From Desulfuromonadales bacterium (lineage in GTDB: Bacteria; Desulfobacterota; Desulfuromonadia; Desulfuromonadales; BM103), in the NCBI GenBank assembly GCA_030145205.1, contig JAQYVZ010000006.1, forward strand, positions 52,780-116,779: a DNA stretch of 64,000 nt, written 5' to 3'. The notes under the pieces are model-generated. The model was not told where the DNA came from and did not search any database. It worked only from the letters and a program-made list of their open reading frames with translations. Made by a program: the position numbers and the translations under genes. Below are positions 9,081-16,379 of this stretch, piece after piece (the first letter of the stretch is position 1; every line of letters begins with the position of its first letter).

Positions 9081-10135
9081 TACGTCTTGTCCTTGTAAGA
9101 TTTCAGCCGGCCGGCAGGCACTACCATTTCGACGCCATGGACCTGGAGCTCAAGACCGGTTCCAAAGTCGTCGTGGAGACAGACCGCGGCCGCGCCATGG
9201 CGACCGTGGTCACCCCACCAGCCGAAATCCCCGATGAGCAGGCGCCCGACGGGCTGAAGAGCCTGTTGCGCCTGGCAACAGAAGAAGATCTGGCCCTGTC
9301 GGAAAAAAACGGCGCCCGCGAGAAGGACGCCTACCGCTACTGCCTGGATCGCATCCATGACCGCAAAATGGAGATGAAGCTGGTCCGGGCGGAATACGCC
9401 TTCGACGGATCGAAGATCATCTTCTACTTCACGGCTGACGGTCGCGTCGATTTTCGCGAACTGGTCAAGGATCTGGCCCACTATTTTCATACCCGCATCG
9501 AGATGCGACAGATTGGCGTACGTGACGAAGCGAAGCTGGTCGGAGGCCTCGGGGTTTGCGGCCGGGAGCTCTGCTGTCGCAGCTTCCTCACCGAATTCAA
9601 TCCAGTCTCTGTCAAGATGGCGAAGGAACAGGGCCTGGCGCTTAACCCCGGGAAGATTTCGGGGCAGTGCGGCCGACTGCTCTGCTGCCTGAGCTACGAA
9701 TATGAAACCTACCGCTGTCTGCGCAAGGGGATGCCGAAATGCGGCAAAAAAGTCCACTGGCAGAATGACGAGTGGGAGGTCCGTAACCAGGATGTTCTCG
9801 GGCAAAAGCTGACCCTCCGCAAGGCAGATGGTACTTCCGAGAATATCGATCTCGAAGCGTTCGAGGCCGGCCGAACCCAGCCCGACGAAAGCGCCCCAGC
9901 AGACAAACCAAAGGCCTCCCCGAGCCAGCGCCCTGCATCGCAGCGCAGTCCACGACGCAAGCGGAAGCCTGAGGGCAAAGAACCCGTCAAGGAGCAGAAC
10001 AAAGAGAAAACAGCCTCAAGTGGGGAGACCCCGCGTCAGGATGAAAAATCGTCGACGGAGCAGCCGATCAAACGCAAGAGACGCAGCAGACGGCGGCGGA
10101 GCAAGCGACCTGCACAAAAGAACCAGGGAGAATAA
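9077..10135 (+). CDS. ricT: PSP1-domain protein RicT (YaaT)
   Basis: RicT homologues in Firmicutes form an Fe-S complex with RicA and RicF that affects RNase Y-dependent mRNA processing; in Proteobacteria the role is open. The PSP1 core (about residues 1-240) contains a conserved Cys set: GVCGRELCC, GQCGRLLCC and the later YRC...PKCG. The last 90 residues are a lysine/arginine-rich low-complexity tail, probably disordered and nucleic-acid binding. The ATG overlaps the holB stop (ATATGATA), and metG follows after 3 nt, so the three genes are one operon. Confidence 0.88.
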   Translation: MIRLVLVRFQPAGRHYHFDAMDLELKTGSKVVVETDRGRAMATVVTPPAEIPDEQAPDGLKSLLRLATEEDLALSEKNGAREKDAYRYCLDRIHDRKMEMKLVRAEYAFDGSKIIFYFTADGRVDFRELVKDLAHYFHTRIEMRQIGVRDEAKLVGGLGVCGRELCCRSFLTEFNPVSVKMAKEQGLALNPGKISGQCGRLLCCLSYEYETYRCLRKGMPKCGKKVHWQNDEWEVRNQDVLGQKLTLRKADGTSENIDLEAFEAGRTQPDESAPADKPKASPSQRPASQRSPRRKRKPEGKEPVKEQNKEKTASSGETPRQDEKSSTEQPIKRKRRSRRRRSKRPAQKNQGE

Positions 10136-10138
10136 GGC

Positions 10139-11677
10139 ATGACGAACGATAAACGTTTTTATCTGACAACTCCGATTTACTATGTCAACGATGTTCCCCA
10201 TATCGGACACGCCTACACTACCCTGGCTTGTGACGTACTGGCCCGCTACAAGCGCTCCCGCGGTTACGATGTCTTCTTTCTGACCGGCACGGACGAACAT
10301 GGCCAGAAGGTCGAGAAGGCCGCTCATGCCAAAGGTGAGACGCCGCTCGATCTTGCGGACCGGGTCGTCAAGCGCTTTCAGGCCCTCTGGGAAAAGCTCG
10401 ACATCTCCAACACCGACTTCATTCGCACCTCTCAGGAGCGACACAAGCTGACGGTTCAGCACCTGTTCCGCACGATCGAGGAAAGAGGCGACATCTACCT
10501 CGGTGAATATGAAGACTGGTACTGCACACCCTGCGAAACCTTCTGGACGGAAACCCAGCTCATGGATGGCAACTGCCCCGACTGCGGCCGCCCGACAGAT
10601 AAGCTGAAAGAGGAATCCTACTTCTTCCGGATGAGCAAGTACCAGCAGCAGCTGCTCGACCATATCGAAGCCAACCCTGATTTCATTCAGCCGAAATCCC
10701 GTCGCAACGAGGTTCTCAGCTTTGTCCGCGAAGGCTTGCGGGACCTGTCGATCTCCCGCACCAGCTTTTCCTGGGGGATCCCGGTTCCAGGCAATGAAAA
10801 GCATGTGCTCTACGTCTGGTTTGACGCCTTGACCAACTACATCAGCGCCCTCGGCTACCCGGGCGATGAAGACGGCCGCTATGCCACTTACTGGCCCTGT
10901 GACGCCCACGTCATGGGTAAAGATATCCTGCGCTTCCACGCCGTCTACTGGCCAACCTTTCTGCTTGCCGCCGGCGTGCCCCTGCCCCGCAAGGTGTTTG
11001 CCCACGGCTGGTGGACCGTCGAAGGTCAGAAAATGAGCAAAAGCCTCGCCAATGTGGTCGAGCCGAACATGCTGATCGACAAGTACGGCGTCGACCCGAT
11101 CCGCTATTTCTTGCTGCGTGAAGTCCCGTTCGGCCTGGACGGAGACTTTTCTCACAGCGCCCTGGTGCATCGCATCAACTCCGACCTGGCCAACGATCTC
11201 GGCAACCTGGTCAGTCGTTCAACTGCAATGCTCAACAAGTATTTCGACGGCACCCTGCCTGCGGCAGGCCCGGCGGAAGAGATCGACACGGCCCTGATTG
11301 AGAAGTACGCCGCAGTTTTGGCCGAAGTGGACCAGCAGATGGACAACCTGGCCTTCAACCGCGCTCTGCAGACGATCTGGACCCTGATCAGCGCCGCCAA
11401 CAAATACATCGACGAAACGGCCCCCTGGGGTCTGGCAAAAGACCCTGATCAGAAAGAGCGCCTCGGCACGGTCATGTACAACCTGCTGGAAACAGTGCGC
11501 CTGATTGGTCTGATGGTCACGCCGTTCATGCCGGAGACAGGCGCCAGGATCGCCGAGATTCTTGGTCAGGACAACACGAACACCCTGCTGGACGGCCAGG
11601 ATGTCTGGGGCAGTCTGCAAGCTGGTCAGACCATCGAAAAAGCGGCACCGCTCTTCCCGCGGATCGAGAAGGATTAA
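10139..11677 (+). CDS. metG: Methionyl-tRNA synthetase (short form)
   Basis: Class I aminoacyl-tRNA synthetase charging tRNA-Met. Signatures are HIGHAY (about residues 21-26) and KMSKSL (about 300). A zinc knuckle of four cysteines lies in the connective peptide (CTPC ... CPDC, near 126-146). At 512 aa it lacks the C-terminal EMAP/Trbp tRNA-binding domain found in longer bacterial forms. It starts 3 nt after ricT. Confidence 0.96.
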   Translation: MTNDKRFYLTTPIYYVNDVPHIGHAYTTLACDVLARYKRSRGYDVFFLTGTDEHGQKVEKAAHAKGETPLDLADRVVKRFQALWEKLDISNTDFIRTSQERHKLTVQHLFRTIEERGDIYLGEYEDWYCTPCETFWTETQLMDGNCPDCGRPTDKLKEESYFFRMSKYQQQLLDHIEANPDFIQPKSRRNEVLSFVREGLRDLSISRTSFSWGIPVPGNEKHVLYVWFDALTNYISALGYPGDEDGRYATYWPCDAHVMGKDILRFHAVYWPTFLLAAGVPLPRKVFAHGWWTVEGQKMSKSLANVVEPNMLIDKYGVDPIRYFLLREVPFGLDGDFSHSALVHRINSDLANDLGNLVSRSTAMLNKYFDGTLPAAGPAEEIDTALIEKYAAVLAEVDQQMDNLAFNRALQTIWTLISAANKYIDETAPWGLAKDPDQKERLGTVMYNLLETVRLIGLMVTPFMPETGARIAEILGQDNTNTLLDGQDVWGSLQAGQTIEKAAPLFPRIEKD

Positions 11678-11747
11678 CAATAAACAGCGATCAATATCCT
11701 CTCCTCTGGAAGGAGGGATGTGAAGGTTCGGGGGATCACCTGCTGAT

Positions 11748-11785
11748 CACCCTCACCCCAACCCTCTCCCTTCAAGGGAGGGGGC
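11748..11785. repeat. Family A palindromic repeat, short form
   Basis: CCCTCACCCCAACCCTCTCC followed by TTCAAGGGAGGGGG: the outer arms of the family A repeat without the usual central TTTAGGCCCTGTGGGTCCG part. It lies in the 145-nt gap between metG and tatD; 11696-11735 holds a more degraded relative. Confidence 0.6.
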
Positions 11786-11822
11786 ATAGCTGTATCAACA
11801 CGCTTCCCAGATTGACAACCAC

Positions 11823-13214
11823 ATGAACAGCACTCTCCCAGGCCTGGTTGACAGCCACGCCCACCTTGACGGCAAGCAATTTTCCCACGATCTGGAGGAT
11901 GTCCTCGCGCGGGCACAGCAGGCCGGTGTCGACACGATCCTGACCATCGGCTGCGACCTGAAAAGCTCACGGGCCAGCGTCGACCTGGCGCTGCGCTATC
12001 CGAATGTCTACGCCAGCGTCGGCATCCACCCCCACGACGCCTCCACCCTGGATCAAGACCTGCTTGATGAACTTGAGCGCATGGTCGATGCAGTCGACAA
12101 GGTCGTCGCGATCGGTGAAATCGGTCTCGATTTCTACCGGGACCGCTCTCCACGAGACATCCAGAGGGACGCTTTCCGTAAACAGGTTCGTCTGGCCCGC
12201 AAGCTCGGCAAACCTGTGATTGTGCATGACCGTGATGCTCATGAAGAAGTTCTGCAGATTTTGCGTGAGGAGAATGGGGCCGAAGTCGGCGGCGTCCTGC
12301 ACTGCTTTTCGGGGGACCTGGCGATGGCGCGGGCGTGCGTCGAGATGGGTTTTATGATCTCCTTTGCCGGCCCTTTGACCTATCCGAAGAACGACGCCTT
12401 GCGGAACATCGCGGCAGAACTGCCGATCGACGTCATGCTGGTTGAGACCGACTGCCCTTACCTGGCCCCGCAGACCTGGCGTGGCAAACGCAATGAGCCG
12501 GCCTACGTCCGGGCGACAGCGGAGACGCTCGCTTCGATCAAGGGGCTGAGCCTCGCAGATGTGGCGCGCACCACGTCTCTGAACGCCTTCCGTTTGTTCG
12601 GCATCGGTCAGGTGGACCAGAGTACCCGCATCGCTTATGTAATCCGCAACAGCCTCTATCTGAATGTCACCAATCGCTGCACCAACCAGTGCACCTTCTG
12701 TGCAAAATTCAAGGATTTCACTGTCAAGGGCCATCAACTCTGCCTGGAGAAAGAACCGAGCAGTGATGAGGTGATTGCGGCGATCGGTGATCCGTCCCGT
12801 TATGAGGAAGTGGTATTTTGCGGCTACGGTGAGCCACTGATCCGGTTGGACCTGATCAGGAAGGTGGCCGGCTGGCTCAAGCAGAATGGCGTCACAGTGA
12901 GGATCAATACGGACGGCCAGGCGAACCTGGTTCACAAACGCAACATTCTTCCCGAGCTGTCAGGGCTTGTGGACTCAATCAGCGTTTCCCTGAATGCCCC
13001 CAACGCACAGCAATACCAGGAAATCTGCCAATCGGCATTTGGTGAGCCGGGCTATACGGCCCTCAAGGAGTTTCTGGTTGAAGCAAAGCAGTGGATTCCA
13101 TCAGTGACGGCGACTGCCGTCACCCTGCCGGGTATCGATATTCAGGCGTGTCGTGAAGTGGCTGAGCAGCTTGGAGTTGATTTCCGTGAACGTGTCTATA
13201 ACGACGTCGGTTAA
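11823..13214 (+). CDS. TatD-family metal hydrolase fused to a TatD-associated radical SAM domain
   Basis: A 463-residue fusion. Residues 1-260 are a complete TatD amidohydrolase-fold nuclease: HxH at 12-14 (SHAHLD), GEIGLDFY at 98-105, VHDRDAHEEV, and the C-terminal signature ETDCPYLAPQTWRGK at 208-222. Residues about 270-463 are a radical SAM domain with C286-x3-C290-x2-C293 (CTNQCTFC). They match the small TatD-associated radical SAM family, normally a separate gene next to tatD. TatD acts as a DNase/quality-control hydrolase; the radical SAM reaction is unknown. The 3' end overlaps the convergent small gene by 4 nt. Confidence 0.88.
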   Translation: MNSTLPGLVDSHAHLDGKQFSHDLEDVLARAQQAGVDTILTIGCDLKSSRASVDLALRYPNVYASVGIHPHDASTLDQDLLDELERMVDAVDKVVAIGEIGLDFYRDRSPRDIQRDAFRKQVRLARKLGKPVIVHDRDAHEEVLQILREENGAEVGGVLHCFSGDLAMARACVEMGFMISFAGPLTYPKNDALRNIAAELPIDVMLVETDCPYLAPQTWRGKRNEPAYVRATAETLASIKGLSLADVARTTSLNAFRLFGIGQVDQSTRIAYVIRNSLYLNVTNRCTNQCTFCAKFKDFTVKGHQLCLEKEPSSDEVIAAIGDPSRYEEVVFCGYGEPLIRLDLIRKVAGWLKQNGVTVRINTDGQANLVHKRNILPELSGLVDSISVSLNAPNAQQYQEICQSAFGEPGYTALKEFLVEAKQWIPSVTATAVTLPGIDIQACREVAEQLGVDFRERVYNDVG

Positions 13215-13426
13215 GCCGCGGGCTTGGAGTTTTTAAGCGTGTAACCGCTCGGAGTAAGATTCTCGGACGGCGATGTTCCATGCGTCTGCTCGTAGAGCTT
13301 CCGTTGACAACGATCCATCAGCGGCCCGCAACAATAGCTGTCGATGAACAAACGGTATGTATCCCCTTCCATCACGTCCTTGTATTTTGCAAAGAACGGA
13401 CAATCCAACAGCTTTTCGCACTCCAT
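13211..13426 (-). CDS. Small cysteine-containing conserved protein
   Basis: 71 residues beginning MECEKLLDCPFF and containing six cysteines (two in CC near residue 32-33, one in MDRCQRKLY). The pattern C-x4-CPFF ... YC(C)xG ... C resembles small putative metal- or Fe-S-binding proteins common in Desulfuromonadales, but no function is known. GGAGAGGG 3-4 nt upstream of the ATG supports translation. It converges on the TatD fusion with a 4-nt overlap. Confidence 0.65.
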   Translation of the reverse strand: MECEKLLDCPFFAKYKDVMEGDTYRLFIDSYCCGPLMDRCQRKLYEQTHGTSPSENLTPSGYTLKNSKPAA

Positions 13427-13548
13427 AATCCCTCTCCAAATATGTGACTATTTTTGTACCCTTACTATCATAGTCATGTTTTACAAGTCAACGCTCATTG
13501 ACTGTCGATCAAAAAAATATCCAGGGAAATCAACAACAGATTGCAGGC

Positions 13549-13626
13549 AAAAAAATGCCCCGTCGCCAGGGGGGGGAGGGAGGGAGGTAGGCAACGGGGC
13601 TAGAAACAAGCTTATCGCTTGGTTGT
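13549..13626 (-). ncRNA. Candidate small RNA with a C-rich loop (about 75-80 nt)
   Basis: A short transcription unit on the minus strand between tRNA-Val and the small Cys protein. The expected start is near 13626, 7 nt after the TATATA of a strong promoter. The RNA consists almost entirely of a hairpin at 13557-13600: a 7-bp GC stem (GCCCCGT/ACGGGGC) plus 3 further pairs, closed by a 22-nt loop holding four C-tracts separated by single U (CC U CCC U CCC U C8). It ends in seven U at 13555-13549, so the hairpin is also the Rho-independent terminator. No ORF. C-rich loops of this kind pair with Shine-Dalgarno sequences in several known bacterial sRNAs; targets here are inference. Confidence 0.62.
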
Positions 13627-13632
13627 GATATG

Positions 13633-13661
13633 TATATATTCCACTTTCTTTATTATGTCAA
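13633..13661 (-). promoter_or_regulatory. Strong sigma-70 promoter for the candidate small RNA
   Basis: Consensus TTGACA (13661-13656), a 17-nt spacer and TATATA (13638-13633) on the minus strand. It lies downstream of the tRNA-Val terminator, so it drives a separate short transcript. Confidence 0.75.
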
Positions 13662-13751
13662 GAAAAGACCACCTCTTTCACGAAAAACCATAGGCCTCTG
13701 ATGCTATAGTCAACCTTTCTCCTTCAACGATGGCAAAAGATGATCAAACAA

Positions 13752-13787
13752 ATAAAAAAGGAGCTAGCGAATCTTCGCTAACTCCTT
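13752..13787 (-). terminator. Rho-independent terminator of tRNA-Val
   Basis: 14-bp stem (AAGGAG.TAGCGAA paired with its complement, one mismatch, 2-nt loop) at 13758-13787, followed on the minus strand by six T, 8 nt after the tRNA 3' end. Confidence 0.85.
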
Positions 13788-13794
13788 AATTTAC

Positions 13795-13869
13795 TGGTGG
13801 GCGTTGCTGGGATTGAACCAGCGACCCCTGCCGTGTGAAGGCAGTGCTCTCCCGCTGAGCTAAACGCCC
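13795..13869 (-). tRNA. tRNA-Val(CAC)
   Basis: Cloverleaf read from the minus strand: acceptor GGGCGTT/AACGCCC, D-arm GCTC...GAGC, anticodon stem CTGCC/GGCAG with loop TTCACAC (anticodon CAC, valine codon GTG), T-loop GTTCAATCC. The discriminator A and CCA are encoded (13798-13795). It has its own promoter and terminator and stands alone. Confidence 0.95.
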
Positions 13870-13883
13870 TTGATGGAGCAGAA

Positions 13884-13912
13884 TTTATAGCAGTATCGTT
13901 GCATACTGTCAA
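13884..13912 (-). promoter_or_regulatory. Sigma-70 promoter of tRNA-Val
   Basis: TTGACA (13912-13907), a 17-nt spacer and TATAAA (13889-13884) on the minus strand, ending 14 nt upstream of the tRNA 5' end. Confidence 0.8.
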
Positions 13913-14023
13913 TCTGAAATTCCGGGAATTACCTTAATCTACATAGTTTTACAACTAAAAACGACCCGCCAAGGAGTGGATGAAGGTCATAGAAAAAAGC
14001 ACTCACTCCAGAAGAGAGAAGAC

Positions 14024-14557
14024 TTACAGAAACAGATGCTGTGCCATCCGAAAGCCCGGTTCGGTCATCATGTGGTTGTTAAGGATAGTTTCCATTTGAC
14101 CCCTACCCTTCTTTGCAGCAACCTCCTGGAAATTAACCAGAGCATCCGCATCCCAGAGGATACGGAATTCTGCAGAATCATCACCATTCGGAGTGTGATG
14201 ACAACCGACCAGGGTTGCCACTCGTTCAACAAGTTCAGGCGGGGCGTCCAGCTTCTGAAGAATTTGACGGGCAATCGGCGGCCCCTCAATCTCCTGCCAG
14301 TTGCCGGCATTTGAGCCATGGACCCGCTCTGCCTCATGAATTCCGATATCATGCAGATAGGCCGCCGATGAGGCCAGCACGGCATCCGCTTCAATAAAGG
14401 CCAACATCTGCTCCGTATACGCAGCAACCTGCAGGGCATGATCGATGCGCCGCTGGTCGTCACCGAAATAGTCCTGCATGGCTCCACAAACTTTATCGAG
14501 GAATTGTCGCTCTTCCGAAGAGATGGGTTTGAGTTGTTTGACTGTTTCAGTAAACAT
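14024..14557 (-). CDS. HD-domain phosphohydrolase
   Basis: A small (177 aa) HD-superfamily metal-dependent phosphohydrolase. The fold signatures are H in DHALQVA (about residue 41), the HD doublet in YLHDIGIHE (about 68-69), HH in VGCHHTPN, and a late D in WDADALV. Stand-alone HD proteins of this kind hydrolyse nucleotides or related phosphoesters; the substrate is unknown. I use ATG 14557, with GAGGG 6 nt upstream, not the longer GTG start at 14575, which lacks a ribosome-binding site. No operon partner is visible. Confidence 0.82.
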   Translation of the reverse strand: MFTETVKQLKPISSEERQFLDKVCGAMQDYFGDDQRRIDHALQVAAYTEQMLAFIEADAVLASSAAYLHDIGIHEAERVHGSNAGNWQEIEGPPIARQILQKLDAPPELVERVATLVGCHHTPNGDDSAEFRILWDADALVNFQEVAAKKGRGQMETILNNHMMTEPGFRMAQHLFL

Positions 14558-15121
14558 GACGCCCTCATTTCGCACAGCTACTTTAATATTTTTCCATCAC
14601 ATCCAACAACAAAGCATCCAATTGAGCAACCTCTTCCACGACACAGGGGGGTCTCAAGGCCCCCTGCAGGGTGGGAGCATGATCGACAACCCAATCGCCA
14701 CTGACGACAGCAACGCTCACCTCAGCGCAAGGACATATGCCCTCCGCTAGGAGCAGGCCCTTTTCTGCTTACTCTTTTGGGCCCGCAAAAGAGTAAGGCG
14801 TCTGGCGGGACGCAACCCGCCGACTTTGATCAGATTTTAGATGAGAGATTTAAAGACAACCTCTTAATTCATAAATAAGAACCGCGGGGTCTCGGCCCCG
14901 CATTCCGACATACTTTTGTCGTCACAAAAGTAAGCAAAAAGACTTTCTCCTAGCGGAGGGCATATGTCCTTGCGCTGAGGTTGCAATTCCGAATATCCGT
15001 ACCGTTTGAAACTGTGCTGCTGCTAGCACCCAAAGGCGGGCCCTTGAGGGCCCCGTTGGCTATGTCATTTCTTCTCACACCGACCAATTGAGATTACGGG
15101 GAAGAATACACAAAGCAGTAA
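14558..15121. other. 563-nt gene-free region dominated by inverted repeats
   Basis: No coding sequence. From left: a hairpin CAGGGGG...CCCCCTG at 14644-14666; the 263-bp inverted-repeat element (separate entry); a hairpin GGGCCCT/AGGGCCC near 15037-15053. The two outer hairpins share a CTCAAGG...CCCC core in opposite orientation, so a larger, more degraded element of about 420 bp may surround the inner one. Confidence 0.6.
14719..14981. mobile_element. MITE-like element with 35-bp perfect terminal inverted repeats
   Basis: Arms 14719-14753 and 14947-14981 are exact reverse complements over 35 bp (core GCAAGGACATATGCCCTCCG). Inside are four more perfect palindromes: a 12-bp stem at 14768-14797, GGCGGG/CCCGCC at 14804-14821, GCGGGG/CCCCGC at 14884-14901, and a 9-bp stem at 14911-14932. 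There is no ORF and no obvious target duplication. The internal CTTACT-type motif is a common feature of proteobacterial intergenic repeats. Calling it mobile is inference. Confidence 0.55.
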
Positions 15122-15469
15122 CTAAAACAGGTAATGCCACAACAGGTCGAGACGACCGCGTTTGATCAGATACTGTCCAGAAAACCGCATAATCTCCCTC
15201 ACCTTTTCACGGTGACCGGGACGATAGCAGTGGATTTGGCAATGCTTGCAGCTTGGCCGGTCTTCAAGCGGACAATGAATCCGCCGTTCAAACGCGTAGA
15301 GCAGGAACTCTCGACATTCATCGCAGACCGGATACTTGTCCAGCGGCAGCTTCTGCAGGGTTGTCTCGTCTGTCTCCAGAGGCTGCTTGATACCTGGATG
15401 ATGAGTCTTGCAGTAAACCGCCGTAAATTGCGCAAGGACTTTAAGATCCTTGATTTCTTGTTTGGTCAT
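15122..15469 (-). CDS. YgbA-family (nitrous oxide-stimulated promoter) protein
   Basis: About 115 residues matching the YgbA_NO family, small cysteine proteins linked to nitrosative stress in enterobacteria. Visible features are Y-C-K-x-H-H near residue 19-24, CDECREF near 49-55, and a cysteine cluster CPLEDRPSCKHCQIHCY around 66-82 that could bind metal or a cluster. The biochemical role is unknown. ATG 15469 and GTG 15475 are both possible starts with weak ribosome-binding sites. An exact FNR-type box is positioned for activation upstream, and a Crp/Fnr regulator is the next gene upstream. Confidence 0.8.
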   Translation of the reverse strand: MTKQEIKDLKVLAQFTAVYCKTHHPGIKQPLETDETTLQKLPLDKYPVCDECREFLLYAFERRIHCPLEDRPSCKHCQIHCYRPGHREKVREIMRFSGQYLIKRGRLDLLWHYLF

Positions 15470-15515
15470 TCGCACAACCGAAGCGTGAGACGGGAAGAAA
15501 GGTTCATCAACACCG

Positions 15516-15557
15516 TTTATAACACCAACGTCAGCAGCAAACCTTGATCAGGATCAA
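15516..15557 (-). promoter_or_regulatory. FNR/DNR-type operator and promoter of the YgbA-like gene
   Basis: TTGAT-CAGG-ATCAA at 15544-15557 is a perfect match to the FNR/DNR consensus (TTGAT-N4-ATCAA). On the minus strand TATAAA (15521-15516) follows. With a start near 15509 the box is centred about 41.5 nt upstream, the class II activation position. The neighbouring regulator has the E-x-x-S-R recognition residues for TTGAT half-sites. Confidence 0.75.
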
Positions 15558-15594
15558 AAATGACTCCTCGTCTCATGTCTCACGGATTCGCCCC

Positions 15595-16272
15595 TTAAAC
15601 ATCCTTACACTTCTCCGCCAGGCTCTCAAGCCGTTCAAAGTCGAGGACCGTGATCATTTTACCGTCCACCCGGATCAGATCTTCATCAGTCAGCTTTCTG
15701 AACGTCCGCGACAGGGTCTCGCTGACCGTACCCAAATGAGAGGCCAGCTGACTTTTCGAGATCGGCAGTTCAAACGTCTCACACTGTCGTTCCGAAACCT
15801 CCATCAGGTAGCGAGCCAGCCGCGATGGCACATCCTTGAAGGTCAGCTCCTCAATCTGCATGGTGAACTGGCGTAAGAAATGCGACAACCCGGCGATCAT
15901 GTTGACCGCCATACGCCCATTTTCGAAGAGCAACGACAAGAATGCGTCTTTGGGGAGGAACAGAAGAGAACACTTCTGCACCGGCTCAGCATACGCCGGG
16001 TAGAGACCATTTCCGAAAATGGCCGCCTCGGCAAAGGTGCCGCCTGAAGAGACAATATGCAGAATTCGCTCCTTCCCTTCAGCGGACAGCTTGTACACTT
16101 TGACTTTGCCGGTCAGGACGACAAAAAAGCCCTCCGCCGGTTCACCATCGGAGAACAGGAGTTCGCCCCGGCTGCAGCTGCGAACTCGGCAAATCTCCAG
16201 CAGAGCGTCCAATTCATCTTCCGATAATCCTGCAAACAGGGGAATGCCCCTGAGTAACTGGCGCTGGTCCAT
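15595..16272 (-). CDS. Crp/Fnr-family transcriptional regulator
   Basis: 225-residue regulator with an N-terminal cyclic-nucleotide-binding fold (about residues 10-125, GELLFSDGEPAEGFFVVLTG) and a C-terminal winged HTH (from about 165, ISKSQLASHLGTVSETLSR). The recognition helix V-S-E-T-L-S-R carries the E..SR residues FNR uses on TTGAT. It lacks the N-terminal Cys cluster of FNR, so it probably senses something other than oxygen through an Fe-S cluster, as DNR or HcpR do. ATG 16272 is preceded by AGGAGA; the longer frame at 16302 is not. The FNR-type box lies just after its 3' end. Confidence 0.85.
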   Translation of the reverse strand: MDQRQLLRGIPLFAGLSEDELDALLEICRVRSCSRGELLFSDGEPAEGFFVVLTGKVKVYKLSAEGKERILHIVSSGGTFAEAAIFGNGLYPAYAEPVQKCSLLFLPKDAFLSLLFENGRMAVNMIAGLSHFLRQFTMQIEELTFKDVPSRLARYLMEVSERQCETFELPISKSQLASHLGTVSETLSRTFRKLTDEDLIRVDGKMITVLDFERLESLAEKCKDV

Positions 16273-16379
16273 TGTTCTCCTGTCCCTGGGCAAAAGTTGC
16301 ACAATCCGCCCGTTAAAAAGAGTGCTTTCGCGTGTGGAATCTCCTTGCCATTTCCCCTAAAGAATAGCACAGTCCCTTG

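Noticed and set aside
10016..11170. 384-codon leftward open frame over ricT/metG
   Set aside because: Shadow of metG, which has HIGH and KMSKS; the leftward product has no recognisable domain.
13557..13600. Hairpin read as a terminator for the TatD fusion on the plus strand
   Set aside because: The T-run is on the minus strand and the small Cys gene lies convergent in between.
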